Counted from the stretch's first letter, positions 15,993-23,985 are shown. The stretch: 64,000 nt of DNA from Streptomyces canus (GCF_001514145.1 NZ_KQ948670.1:4761-68760); one strand, 5' to 3'. Numbers and translations: made by a program. Notes: generated from the letters alone by a model not told the origin.

Positions 15993-17477
15993 TCAGCGTC
16001 CCGAGGGCGTTCCGGCCGAGGTCTCCGTGGCGGCCGGTGCCGGGGGCGCCGCCGGAACCGCGGCGCGCGGGCGCGGGATGAAGGAGGCGATGGCGAAGGC
16101 GAGGAGCGCGGCACCCGCGCCGATCGCCATGACGGTCTTGAAGCCGTTCTCGGACGGCAGTGCGTAACCACCCAGGTCGATGGTCATCTGGGCCAGCACG
16201 ACACCGGCGATGGCGCTCGCGCAGGACGTGCCGATGGACCGCATCAGGGTGTTCAGGCTGTTCGCGGCCGCCGTCTCGGACGCGGGCACGGCGCCCATGA
16301 TGAGCGCGGGCATGGAGCCGTACGTGAACCCGATGCCGGCGCCGATCACGGAGGAGACCAGCACCAGGTGCCAGACCTCGGACATCAGCACGATGTTCAG
16401 GCCGTACCCGCACGCCACGATCAGCGCGCCGATCATCAGCGTCACTTTCGGGCCCTTGGCCTTGGAGACAGACGCCGAGACCGGGGCCAGGGCCATCATC
16501 ACCAGGCCGGACGGGGCCATGACCAGACCGGCGGTCAGCAGGGACCTGCCCAGGCCGTAGCCCGTCTGAGTGGGCAGCTGGAGCAGCTGCGGGAGTACGA
16601 GCGACATCGCGAACATCGAGAATCCGATCGCGATCGACGCGAGGTTGGTGAACAGCACCTGACGGCGGGCGGTGGTGCGCAGGTCGACCAGAGGCTGGGC
16701 GGTGCGCAGTTCGAACACGCCCCAGGCCAGCAGGACGATCACGGCCGCGGCGAACAGGCCGAGCGTGGTGCCGCTGGCCCAGCCCCAGTCGGCACCCTTG
16801 GAGATGGCCAGCAGGAGGGAGACCAGGCCGACCGCCATGCCCACCGCGCCGACCGCGTCGAAGCGGCCGCCGGTGCGCACCCGGGACTCCGGCACGAACG
16901 CCAGGACGAGGACGAGGGCCGCAGCCCCCATCGCGGCCGAGGCCCAGAACAGGACGTGCCAGTCGAAGTTGTCCGCGATCAGCGCGGCGGTCGGCAGGCC
17001 CAGGGCGCCGCCGACGCCGAGGGAGGCACTCATCAGCGCGGTGGCCCCGGCCAGGCGCTCGGCGGGCAGTTCGTCGCGCATGATGCTGATGCCGAGCGGG
17101 ATGACACCGGAGGACAGGCCCTGAAGGGCACGGCCGACGATCATCGGGACCAGGGCGTCGCTGAGTCCGCAGACCACCGATCCGACCACCAGCATCACCA
17201 CGCTGACCAGCAGCATCCGGCGCTTGCCGAACATGTCGCCGAGCCGCCCGACGACCGGGGTTGCCACGGCCGCCGCGAGCAGAGTCGCGGTGACCGCCCA
17301 CGCGGTGTCCGAGGCCGGGGCGTCCAGCAGTCTGGGCAGCTCCGGCACGATCGGGATGACCAGGGTCTGCATCAGTGAGACGACGATTCCGGCGAAGGCC
17401 AGGACCGCCACCACGGCGTTCGGCCGCGGCGCGGCCACGGCGTCCGTGTCGGCGGATCCGGCGGGAGCGTCGGACAT
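15993..17477 (-). CDS. MFS drug transporter, DHA2-type (14 TM)
   Basis: 494 residues. It begins with a cytoplasmic Ala/Pro-rich tail and TM1 NAVVAVLAFAGIVVSLMQTLVIPI. The conserved loop 2-3 motif GRLGDMFGKRRMLL (motif A) and VGRALQGLSSGVIPLG follow. About 14 hydrophobic segments run to FAIASFIPRPRAAV. It is a proton-coupled exporter of the EmrB/QacA class. It is divergent from the TetR gene at 17722, with the inverted repeat 17524-17543 between them. A hairpin terminator follows the stop. Confidence 0.93.
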   Translation of the reverse strand: MSDAPAGSADTDAVAAPRPNAVVAVLAFAGIVVSLMQTLVIPIVPELPRLLDAPASDTAWAVTATLLAAAVATPVVGRLGDMFGKRRMLLVSVVMLVVGSVVCGLSDALVPMIVGRALQGLSSGVIPLGISIMRDELPAERLAGATALMSASLGVGGALGLPTAALIADNFDWHVLFWASAAMGAAALVLVLAFVPESRVRTGGRFDAVGAVGMAVGLVSLLLAISKGADWGWASGTTLGLFAAAVIVLLAWGVFELRTAQPLVDLRTTARRQVLFTNLASIAIGFSMFAMSLVLPQLLQLPTQTGYGLGRSLLTAGLVMAPSGLVMMALAPVSASVSKAKGPKVTLMIGALIVACGYGLNIVLMSEVWHLVLVSSVIGAGIGFTYGSMPALIMGAVPASETAAANSLNTLMRSIGTSCASAIAGVVLAQMTIDLGGYALPSENGFKTVMAIGAGAALLAFAIASFIPRPRAAVPAAPPAPAATETSAGTPSGR

Positions 17478-17523
17478 GAAAGTGCCTCCAGGGCAGGAGC
17501 GGGGTCGAGAGCTTGGCCAATAT

Positions 17524-17543
17524 TAAGTCAGGTGCTTGACTTA
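17524..17543. promoter_or_regulatory. Inverted-repeat operator for the TetR/MFS pair
   Basis: TAAGTCA-N6-TGACTTA has perfect 7-bp arms and lies 46 bp upstream of the MFS start. An AT-rich TAATAT on the minus strand overlaps its edge as a possible -10. The same CTTGA-TTAG core recurs at 18398-18407 and 29104-29112. Confidence 0.6.
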
Positions 17544-17560
17544 GCTTACTGGTGCCGGTG

Positions 17561-17719
17561 ATGGAGGCCGCCGAGGGGGACCGTGCGGTCCCGCGCACCG
17601 TTCTCGACATGCTGTTGCGTAGGCTTCCGGCACTGGAACCCGCCGCACCGCCGGCGGGCCTCGGGCGGCTCGAGGGACTGGCCGTCGGAGGGCTCGGCGC
17701 AGTCCCGGTGCGGTGGTGA
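17561..17719 (+). CDS. Possible small leader ORF upstream of the TetR gene
   Basis: 52 codons from ATG 17561 (MEAAEGDRAVPRTVLDMLL...), ending in TGA at 17717-17719, 2 nt before the TetR ATG. Codon composition is compatible with coding and the tight junction would allow coupling. No family is recognised and there is no convincing RBS. It may be an extended 5' region only. Confidence 0.3.
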   Translation: MEAAEGDRAVPRTVLDMLLRRLPALEPAAPPAGLGRLEGLAVGGLGAVPVRW

Positions 17720-17721
17720 GC

Positions 17722-18372
17722 ATGGCGGGCAGGACGGTACGCGAGGAACAGGTCAGCGTGACCCGGGAGCTGATCCTGACCGCGGCCGAGCGGCTGTTCG
17801 CCGAGCGCGGTGTCCTCGCGGTGTCCAACCGGCAGGTCAGCGAGGCCGCGGGGCAGGGCAACAACGCCGCCGTCGGATACCACTTCGGCACCAAGGCCGA
17901 CCTGGTCCGGGCGATCGCCCGCAAGCACCACACCTGTATCGAGGAGATCCGCGCCAGGCTGCTGGCCGGGGCCCGCGGCTCCATGGACGTACGCGACTGG
18001 GTGGACTGCCTGGTCCGGCCCGTGCCCGAACATCTCGCCGCGCTGGGCAGCCCCACCTGGTTCGCCCGGTTCTGCGCCCAGGTCATGACCGACCCGGTGC
18101 TCCAGCAGATCATGGTCGAGGAGTCCCTGTCCTCGCCGTCGCTCCAGCAGATCGTCGAGGGCCTGAACCGCTGTCTGCCCGAACTGCCCGCCGACGTCCG
18201 CGCCGAGCGCGCCGAGATGGCCCGCCATCTGATCGTGCACATGGCCGCCGACCGGGAACGGGCCCTCGCCGAGAACACCCCGACGCCCCGCGCCAACTGG
18301 CACGACGCCGCCACCGGTCTGGGTGACGTCGTGGTCGCCATGTGGACGGCTCCGGTCACTCCGACCCGGTAG
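17722..18372 (+). CDS. TetR-family transcriptional regulator of the DHA2 exporter
   Basis: 216 residues from ATG 17722; GTG codons at 17713 and 17716 are alternatives. HTH: TRELILTAAERLFAERGVLAVSNRQVSEAAGQGNNAAVGYHFGTKADLVRA, which has the NNAAVGYHFG variant seen in TetRs with a TetR_C_17-like sensor region. The remainder is helical, with EHLAALGSPTWFARFCAQVMTDP. Divergent from the MFS exporter, its obvious target. Confidence 0.9.
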   Translation: MAGRTVREEQVSVTRELILTAAERLFAERGVLAVSNRQVSEAAGQGNNAAVGYHFGTKADLVRAIARKHHTCIEEIRARLLAGARGSMDVRDWVDCLVRPVPEHLAALGSPTWFARFCAQVMTDPVLQQIMVEESLSSPSLQQIVEGLNRCLPELPADVRAERAEMARHLIVHMAADRERALAENTPTPRANWHDAATGLGDVVVAMWTAPVTPTR

Positions 18373-18398
18373 AAGATCCGGACCGGGGGAGGCGTTAC

Positions 18399-18426
18399 TT
18401 GAGTTAGGCAAGGAAGGCGCTAGGGT
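18399..18426 (+). promoter_or_regulatory. Candidate promoter of the OmpR-type regulator with embedded TTACTTGAGTTA motif
   Basis: TTGAGT (18399-18404), 16-nt spacer, TAGGGT (18421-18426). The -35 lies within TTACTTGAGTTAGGCAA (18395-18411), a string that recurs almost exactly at 29101-29117 in front of a MarR gene. Confidence 0.5.
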
Positions 18427-18461
18427 GGACGGGCGCCCCCCTCCGACGAACGGTCTCGTCC

Positions 18462-19184
18462 ATGCACGGCAGTTCCAGCGAGCGACCGGCACTCGCCCGT
18501 GGTGCCGGTCAGCGCCTCCTGATCGTCGCGGGCGACTCGGATGCCGCCGAACTGCTATCCACCACACTGGAGTTGGCGGGCTACCGGATCGTCGCCGTCG
18601 CCGCTGCCGCCGACGGTCTGGCGCGGCTTGGCCGGGAGCGGTTCGATCTCGTGGTCGTCGACGCCAACCTGCCGGACGTCACCGAACTGGGCCGCAACCG
18701 GCCGACGTTGGCCCGCCGCCCGCCGGTGCTCCTGCTGATCGACTACGAGTCCCTGGACCGGATCGTGCCCGAACTGGGCCTGGGTGAGCGGGACTACGTC
18801 ACCAAGCCGCTCCGCGTGGCCGACCTCCTGGCCAGGGTGCAGGTCCTGCTGCGCGGCACGGGGGCGGGGCCCGCCCGGAGTGGCGCCCTCTGCTACCGCG
18901 ACCTCGTGCTGGACGACACCCTGTGCGAGGCCCGGCGCGGACCGCGCGGCCTCCATCTCACCCCCGCCGAGTACCGGCTGCTGCGTCACCTCCTGGTCAA
19001 CGCCCACCGGGTGCTGTCCAAGGAGCAGATCGGCCGGTACGTCTGGGGCGAACACCGCGGGGACAACGCGATCGAACAGCTCGTCTCCCGGCTGCGGCGA
19101 AAGGTGGACCAGGACGCTCCCGAGCTCATCCACACCCGGCGTGGCTTCGGCTACTGGCTGGGGCGCGCCGACGCGGAGACGTGA
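18462..19184 (+). CDS. OmpR/PhoB-family response regulator, orphan
   Basis: 240 residues. The N-terminal receiver starts RLLIVAGDSDAAELL, with phospho-acceptor Asp67 in LVVVDANLPDV and Lys in DYVTKPLRVADLLARV. The second acidic residue of the usual DD pair is displaced (GDSD). The C-terminal winged helix (LTPAEYRLLRHLLVNAHRVLSKEQIGRYVWGE..NAIEQLVSRLRRKVD) is canonical. No histidine kinase is next to it. It lies 241 bp upstream of, and co-directional with, the P450 operon, whose upstream DNA holds 11-bp-phased repeats suited to this type of DNA-binding domain. No clear RBS precedes ATG 18462. Confidence 0.9.
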   Translation: MHGSSSERPALARGAGQRLLIVAGDSDAAELLSTTLELAGYRIVAVAAAADGLARLGRERFDLVVVDANLPDVTELGRNRPTLARRPPVLLLIDYESLDRIVPELGLGERDYVTKPLRVADLLARVQVLLRGTGAGPARSGALCYRDLVLDDTLCEARRGPRGLHLTPAEYRLLRHLLVNAHRVLSKEQIGRYVWGEHRGDNAIEQLVSRLRRKVDQDAPELIHTRRGFGYWLGRADAET

Positions 19185-19294
19185 GGGCTCGGCTGCAAAC
19201 GGTGGGTACCGGTGTCTCCGGGGCGACCGCTCTGTGCACAACTGGCTGACGGACAAGACAAGTTGACGGCCCGATGGCTGTGTGATCCGGGTCA

Positions 19295-19333
19295 CGTCAG
19301 CTTCCCGTCAGGTCACTGGCGGGATGACGTCAG
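19295..19333 (+). promoter_or_regulatory. Helically phased CGTCAG direct repeats upstream of the P450 operon
   Basis: CGTCAG occurs at 19295-19300, 19306-19311 and 19328-19333, offsets of 11 and 22 bp. The intermediate phase position (19317-19322, TGGCGG) is degenerate. Direct repeats in 11-bp register are the usual binding pattern of OmpR-type winged-helix activators, including SARPs. A weak -10 (TGTTTG, 19341) follows 7 bp later. Confidence 0.55.
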
Positions 19334-19425
19334 CCCGGTCTGTTTGCCTGTGTTCATCGAGGCCTCGACCACTTCGCCCCGGCGCTCCGCCCCTCGGGCG
19401 GAGCCCCCCACCACCGAGGAGAACC

Positions 19426-20658
19426 ATGGCCGAAACCGTGGCCGGTCCCGCGCACGACGGCGCGGACACCGTCCCCGAGTTCCCCATGCCGCGTGCTTCG
19501 CGCTGTCCCTTCGACCCGCCGCCCGGCCTCAAGGAGCTCCAGGAGCAGGGGCCGCTCGCGAAGGTGCGCCTGTGGGACGGCAGCGAGCCCTGGCTCGTGA
19601 CCCGCTACGCCGAGCAGCGGGCCGTCCTGGGCGACCCCCGGGCCAGCGCCGACACCGATCAGCCCGGCTATCCGACCAAGGCCAGTGCCGAGGCCGGCGA
19701 GGGCAAGCTCAGCTTCATCATGATGGACGACCCCGAACACGCCCGGCTGCGCCGGATGGTGACGGCACCGTTCGCCATCAGGAAGGTCGAGGCCCTCAGG
19801 CCCGCCGTGCAGCGGATCGTGGACGGCCTGATCGACGACATGCTGGCAGGTCCCGGTCCCGTCGACCTCGTCGAGGCGTTCGCCCTGCCGATCCCGTCGC
19901 TGGTCATCTGCGAACTGCTCGGCGTGCCCTACGACGACCACGCGATGTTCCAGGACAACACCAGGACGATGGTCCGCACGACCGCGACTCCCGAGGAACG
20001 CGGCGCCGCGACCCGGGAGATCGCCGGATATCTGGCCGGTCAGATCGCCCGGCGCCTCACCGACCCGAAGGACGACCTCCTGTCGGGCATCGCCGGGCGC
20101 GTCGCCGCGGGGGAGCTGACGCACGGGCAGGCCACGGAGATGGCCCTGCTCCTGCTGATCGCGGGTCACGAGACCACCGCGAACATGATCACGCTGGGTA
20201 CCGCCGCCCTCCTCGAACACCCCGACCAGCTCGCCCTGTTGCGCGACACGGACGACCCCAAGCTCGTCGCCTCGGCGGTCGAGGAACTGCTGCGCTACCT
20301 CCACATCACGCACCTGGGGCGCCGGCGCGCGGTCACCGAGGACATCGAGATCGCCGGGCAGGTCATCAGGGCCGGCGAGGGCGTGATCATGGTCAACGAG
20401 ATCGGCAACCGCGACCCCGAGGTGTTCGAGGACCCCGACCGCCTCGACATCACCCGCGACGCCCGCCGCCACGTCGCGTTCGGCTTCGGCGTCCACCAGT
20501 GCCTCGGCCAGCCGCTGGCCCGCATGGAGCTCCAGGTCGTCTACGGCACGCTTTACCGGCGCATCCCCACCCTCAGGCTCGCCTGCGCCCTGGAGGACGT
20601 GAAGTTCAAGCACGACGCGTTCATCTACGGCATCCACGAACTGCCGGTGGCCTGGTAA
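19426..20658 (+). CDS. Cytochrome P450 (CYP105-like)
   Basis: 410 residues from ATG 19426, with GAGGAG at 19416. Cytosolic haem monooxygenase. The I-helix oxygen-binding motif is AGHETT (246-251), the ExxR motif lies in EELLRYLHI, and the haem loop FGFGVHQCLGQPLAR has Cys359 as the axial thiolate. The N-terminal MPRASRCPFDPPPGL and the length are typical of the CYP105 group of actinobacterial P450s, which oxidise xenobiotics or tailor polyketides. The dedicated ferredoxin (20707) and reductase (20898) follow in one operon. No substrate-defining biosynthetic genes are adjacent. Confidence 0.95.
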   Translation: MAETVAGPAHDGADTVPEFPMPRASRCPFDPPPGLKELQEQGPLAKVRLWDGSEPWLVTRYAEQRAVLGDPRASADTDQPGYPTKASAEAGEGKLSFIMMDDPEHARLRRMVTAPFAIRKVEALRPAVQRIVDGLIDDMLAGPGPVDLVEAFALPIPSLVICELLGVPYDDHAMFQDNTRTMVRTTATPEERGAATREIAGYLAGQIARRLTDPKDDLLSGIAGRVAAGELTHGQATEMALLLLIAGHETTANMITLGTAALLEHPDQLALLRDTDDPKLVASAVEELLRYLHITHLGRRRAVTEDIEIAGQVIRAGEGVIMVNEIGNRDPEVFEDPDRLDITRDARRHVAFGFGVHQCLGQPLARMELQVVYGTLYRRIPTLRLACALEDVKFKHDAFIYGIHELPVAW

Positions 20659-20706
20659 CGGCTTCCGCCCACCGACGACAACCGCGAGAAAGACAAGGGG
20701 AATCCC

Positions 20707-20901
20707 ATGAAGGTGGAACTGGAAGCCGACAAGTGCGTCGCCTCGGGACAGTGTGTGGTCGCCGCCATGGACGTGTTCGACCAGGACGACGACGGCATCG
20801 CGATCCTCCTGACGGAGCAGATCGGCGACGACCAGCTCGACGACGTCAAGGAGGCCGTAGCGGTCTGCCCGGCCGCGGCGATCCGGCTGGTCCAGGCGTG
20901 A
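20707..20901 (+). CDS. [3Fe-4S] ferredoxin partner of the P450
   Basis: 64 residues, MKVELEADKCVASGQCVVAA. The cluster ligands are Cys10, Cys16 and Cys54 (VCPAAAI). The usual fourth cysteine is replaced by Ala (C-V-A-S-G-Q-C), which defines the single [3Fe-4S] ferredoxins that donate electrons to bacterial P450s. It lies 48 bp after the P450 stop, and its stop overlaps the reductase GTG by 4 nt. Confidence 0.95.
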   Translation: MKVELEADKCVASGQCVVAAMDVFDQDDDGIAILLTEQIGDDQLDDVKEAVAVCPAAAIRLVQA

Positions 20902-22085
20902 GGCGGATCGCCGTCGTCGGCGCCTCGGCCGCCGGGCTCTCGGCGGCCGAGACGCTGCGCCGCGAGGGGTACGACGGCACGATCACCCTCGTCGGTGAGG
21001 AGCCCGAACCTCCCTACGACCGGCCGCCGTTGTCCAAGCAGGTCCTGGCAGCGGAGTGGGAGCGGGACCGGCTCGCGCTGCGCACCTCCGCCGACCTCGC
21101 CGCGCTCGACCTCGACCTGCGGCTCGGTGTCGCGGCGACGGGCCTCGAACTCGTCTCCCGCACCGTGGAGTTGGGCGACGGCTCCGAGGTGCCGTACGAC
21201 GGACTGATCGTCGCCACCGGGGTACGGCCGCGCCGCCTGCCCGGTGAGGGCGCGCACGTGCTGCGCACCCTGGACGACGCGCTCACGCTGCGGGAGCGGC
21301 TGAGGCCGGGGCAGCGGCTGGTCGTGGTGGGCGCCGGTTTCCTCGGTGCGGAGGCCGCCGCGGTCGCCTGGCGGCTCGGTGCCGAGGTGACCGTCCTCGA
21401 ACCCGCCGCGGTGCCGCTGGCGCACGCGGTCGGTGCGGAGGTCGGGCGGATGCTGGCCCAGGTCCATGTGGACCGCGGCATCGACCTGCGGTGCGGAGTC
21501 ACCGTGACCGAGGTGACCGAGGACGGCGTCCGGCTCGCCGGTGGCGAGGAGATCGAGGCGCACGAGGTGCTCGTGGCCATCGGCTCGCTGCCCAACACCG
21601 AGTGGCTGGAGGGCAGCGGGCTCACGGTGGGCGACGGGCTGGTGTGCGACCAGTACTGCGAGGCGGCGAAGAACGTGTACGCGGCCGGCGACGTCGCCCG
21701 CTGGTACAACCCGCTGTTCGGCGCCTCGATGCGGATCGAGCACCGCACCAACGCGGCCGAACAGGGCATGGCGGCAGCCCGCAACCTGCTCGCCGCCGAG
21801 GGGGCGCGCAAGCCCTTCGCGCCCGTGCCGTACTTCTGGTCCGACCAGTACGACATGAAGATCCAGGCGTACGGCTTCCTGCGCGGGCACGACGAAGTCG
21901 CCGTCCTGGAGGGTGATTTGGCGCAGCGCCGGTTCGTCGTCGGATACCGCACCGGCGACCGCGTCAGCGGTGCCCTCGCGGTGGGCATGCCGCCCAAGGC
22001 GATCCGGCGGTGGCGGCAGGCCATCGCGACCGGAGCGGCCTGGCACGAGACCGTGCGGACCGGGGCCCCGGCGGCCGAGGTCTGA
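20898..22085 (+). CDS. FAD-dependent ferredoxin reductase of the P450 system
   Basis: 395 residues from GTG 20898 (VRRIAVVGASAAGLSAAETLR), overlapping the ferredoxin stop as GTGA. There are two dinucleotide-binding folds: FAD at the N-terminus and NAD(P)H at RLVVVGAGFLGAEAAAVAWRLGAEVTVLE. ATG-like FAD motif TGVRPRRLPG and the second FAD motif NVYAAGDVARWYNP are present, together with a C-terminal reductase domain (YFWSDQYDMKIQAYGFL). The family is putidaredoxin reductase-like. With the P450 and ferredoxin it forms a complete class I electron-transfer chain. The same frame stays open far upstream, but only by GC bias. Confidence 0.95.
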   Translation: MRRIAVVGASAAGLSAAETLRREGYDGTITLVGEEPEPPYDRPPLSKQVLAAEWERDRLALRTSADLAALDLDLRLGVAATGLELVSRTVELGDGSEVPYDGLIVATGVRPRRLPGEGAHVLRTLDDALTLRERLRPGQRLVVVGAGFLGAEAAAVAWRLGAEVTVLEPAAVPLAHAVGAEVGRMLAQVHVDRGIDLRCGVTVTEVTEDGVRLAGGEEIEAHEVLVAIGSLPNTEWLEGSGLTVGDGLVCDQYCEAAKNVYAAGDVARWYNPLFGASMRIEHRTNAAEQGMAAARNLLAAEGARKPFAPVPYFWSDQYDMKIQAYGFLRGHDEVAVLEGDLAQRRFVVGYRTGDRVSGALAVGMPPKAIRRWRQAIATGAAWHETVRTGAPAAEV

Positions 22086-22163
22086 GAGTGCAGGACGTGA
22101 GCCGATGTCCGTTTCGGGGTTGGGCCTGGGTTAGGAGCCCTGGTCGGCGGGGCGAGTGGACGG

Positions 22164-22560
22164 TCAGGGGCAGGGCTGAGCGAACAGGCCGGGCTCGGGT
22201 TCGGTGAGGATGCCCCGTGTGACCAGGCGTTTCACCTTGGAGCGGATGCCTTCGGTGTTCTTCGGGACGATGGGCAGGTCGAGGGCCCGGCAGAGGTCGC
22301 GGGCACGCAGCGGCTTTCCGGTGTCGGCGAAGGTGGTGAGATCTGCTGGTAGGCCGGGTGGTCCGGGACGTCGGGTCGGGCCGGTTCGTCGGTGGGGGCC
22401 GGTGCGGGGATGTCGAGGAGGGTCTTGCGGGTGATGCGCAAGTTCTCGCTTTCCGCGTCGAGTTCCCTCAGCCGGGCGGTGAGGTCCTCAAGGCGGGAGC
22501 GGATCTCTCCAGCCTGCCCGCCGAGTTCGGCCTCACGGGCCTCGACGTACCCAGAACACC
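22164..22560 (-). pseudogene. Frameshifted small HTH-like protein gene
   Basis: Read leftward. A coiled-coil-like N-terminal part (EIRSRLEDLTARLRELDAE, ENLRITRKTLLDIP, PDHPAYQQI) breaks near 22345. It resumes in another frame as TTFADTGKPLRARDLCRALD, then KNTEGIRSKVKRLVTRGILT, EPEPGLFAQPCP and a stop at 22164. The two halves match one protein family common beside transposases in streptomycetes. The winged-helix-like C-terminal half recurs as a relic at 28917-28990. The 5' end has no proper start and abuts the IS5-like fragment. Confidence 0.7.
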
Positions 22561-22588
22561 CGGGAGCGGGAGCTGGCGGGCCGTGTGA

Positions 22589-22874
22589 TTAGTCGCGCAC
22601 GAGACGCCGGTAGAACATCAGGATCCCCGTTGCTGCTCGATGATCCACCGCTTGGCCTGCGGGACGAAGCCGGTGTCGGCCGGGTTGCGCTCGACGATCT
22701 CCACGTCGATGCCGTACTGCTTGCCGTGATCGACCACGGTCTTCTTGAACCCTTGGTCGACCAGGGCTTTTTCGACCCTGTCGGTCTGGCGGCCACGCCG
22801 TCCAGCAGGGCGGTGCCCGCGGCGTTGTCGTGCGCGGACGCCAGCAGCACGACGGCCTCGACGACCAGGCCCAC
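22589..22874 (-). mobile_element. IS5-family transposase C-terminal fragment, multiply frameshifted
   Basis: In three successive frames the minus strand reads GLVVEAVVLLASAHDNAAGT..LLDGVAAR, then VEKALVDQGFKKTVVDHGK..GIDVEIVERNPADTGFVPQAKRWIIEQ, then GILMFYRRLVRD followed by TAA. These are the C-terminal catalytic-region segments of IS5-like DDE transposases. The N-terminal half and the ends of the element are missing. Confidence 0.75.
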
Positions 22875-22889
22875 AGTGTTCTATGACGC

Positions 22890-23086
22890 CGGTACGCGAT
22901 TCGCGCCGGCATCGAAGCCGCCCTCTCCCAGAACGTCCGCGCCTGCGGCCTGCGCCGAAACCGCTACCGAGTCCTGCCGAAAACGCACATCGGGCACGTC
23001 CTGACCGCACTGGCCTGCAACGTCACCCGCATCGCCGACTGGATCGCCGAACCGACCCGCCCCCCGGCGGGCACCAAGCCACTTCC
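22890..23086 (+). mobile_element. IS1182-family transposase C-terminal fragment
   Basis: Plus-strand reading RYAIRAGIEAALSQNVRACG, LRRNRYRVLPKTHIGHVLTA, LACNVTRIADWIAEPTRPP matches the conserved C-terminal end of IS1182-type transposases. A frame change follows (HFRVLCTAHS in the next frame). No N-terminal part is present, and it abuts the oppositely oriented IS5 fragment. Confidence 0.75.
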
Positions 23087-23196
23087 GTGTCCTCTGCACC
23101 GCCCACAGCAGACCCCGGCAAGATCGGCTTCGCGGGGGACGGGAGCCCACTCGGCCCACTCGGTGAGGTGTTGCCGGGAAAGGATTTCTGTGGGGT

Positions 23197-23916
23197 TCAG
23201 AGCGCGGCGACGACGCGTCGCAGTGTGCCCGGCGCGATGCGCAGCATGGCGGGCATGACCTTCGTCTGACCGGGGAATGCCATGTTCCGCCCCCGCCGAA
23301 GAGCTTTCATCGTGACCGCCGCCACCTGTGCGGGAGTCAGTTTCTTCCCCGTGGCTTCGGCGTTCATGGGCGTGTCCGTGGACGGTGGGAGGACCTCGAG
23401 GACATGGGTGCCCTGCGGGGCGAGTTGACGGCGCAAGCCGTCCGCAAAGCCGTGCAGGCCGGCCTTCACCGCGCCGTGGGTAGGCGCGCGAGTGGGCGAG
23501 ACCAGAGCGAACCCCGAGGTGATGAATACGATCGCGTCCGGCGATGGCCATCGCTCGAGCACTTCACCCGTCAAGTGCATGGGGGCGGTGAGGTTCAACG
23601 CCACCTCGGCATCGAGAGTCGCATTGGGGTTCTTGCCGGCGGCATAGTCTCGTTCCTCGAACGTACCGGCGTTGTTGACCAACACGTCCAAACGCCCGAA
23701 GCGATCAGCGACTGCTTGCAACAGCGCCGCCCGATCAGCTGCGTTCGTCACATCAGCCCGCACGGCCAGTGCCTGCGGGTGTGCCTGCGCGAATCGGTCA
23801 AGCGCAGCCTGCGAACGCCCGCAGACGACGACAGACGCCCCGAGCTCCACGAAGGATTGCGCGAGGCTCAAGCCGATGCCTGAGGTTCCGCCAGTGATGA
23901 GTACGGTCTGTGACAT
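23197..23916 (-). CDS. SDR-family protein (DltE-like) with catalytic Tyr replaced by His
   Basis: 239 residues from ATG 23916 (MSQTVLITGGTSGIGLSLAQSF), with GGAGAGG upstream. The cofactor motif TGGTSGIG and NNAGTFEERDY are intact, and Ser134 lies in FITSGFAL. The YxxxK motif reads PTHGAVK, with His147 where Tyr is expected (CAC instead of TAC) and Lys151 retained. The rest of the fold and the C-terminal region are intact. Divergent from a TetR gene, with two near-identical palindromes between. It may be an inactive or altered-specificity dehydrogenase, or carry a recent point mutation. Confidence 0.9.
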   Translation of the reverse strand: MSQTVLITGGTSGIGLSLAQSFVELGASVVVCGRSQAALDRFAQAHPQALAVRADVTNAADRAALLQAVADRFGRLDVLVNNAGTFEERDYAAGKNPNATLDAEVALNLTAPMHLTGEVLERWPSPDAIVFITSGFALVSPTRAPTHGAVKAGLHGFADGLRRQLAPQGTHVLEVLPPSTDTPMNAEATGKKLTPAQVAAVTMKALRRGRNMAFPGQTKVMPAMLRIAPGTLRRVVAAL

Positions 23917-23936
23917 GATGTCGCCTCTCCGTGCAC

Positions 23937-23952
23937 CGTACCGATTGGTACG
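23937..23952. promoter_or_regulatory. TetR operator copy 1 (CGTACCGATTGGTACG)
   Basis: A near-perfect 16-bp palindrome 21 bp upstream of the SDR start. Its centre is 34 bp from the second copy at 23972. Confidence 0.75.
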
Positions 23953-23971
23953 AAAATACTCTAGCACATCC

Positions 23972-23985
23972 GTACCGATCGGTAC
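23972..23985. promoter_or_regulatory. TetR operator copy 2 (GTACCGATCGGTAC)
   Basis: A perfect 14-bp palindrome 20 bp upstream of the TetR start. It shares the GTACCGAT-GGTAC core with the first copy. The two sites cover both divergent promoters. Confidence 0.78.

Noticed and set aside
14965..18567. A 1200-codon open frame on the minus strand
   Set aside because: It runs through the response regulator, MFS and TetR genes in and out of frame. GC-rich third positions keep shadow frames open, and the real genes have better starts, motifs and codon use.
20625..22046. Minus-strand frame antisense to the ferredoxin reductase and P450 end
   Set aside because: The plus-strand genes have clear motifs (Rossmann folds, haem Cys, Fe-S Cys). 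The antisense translation has none.
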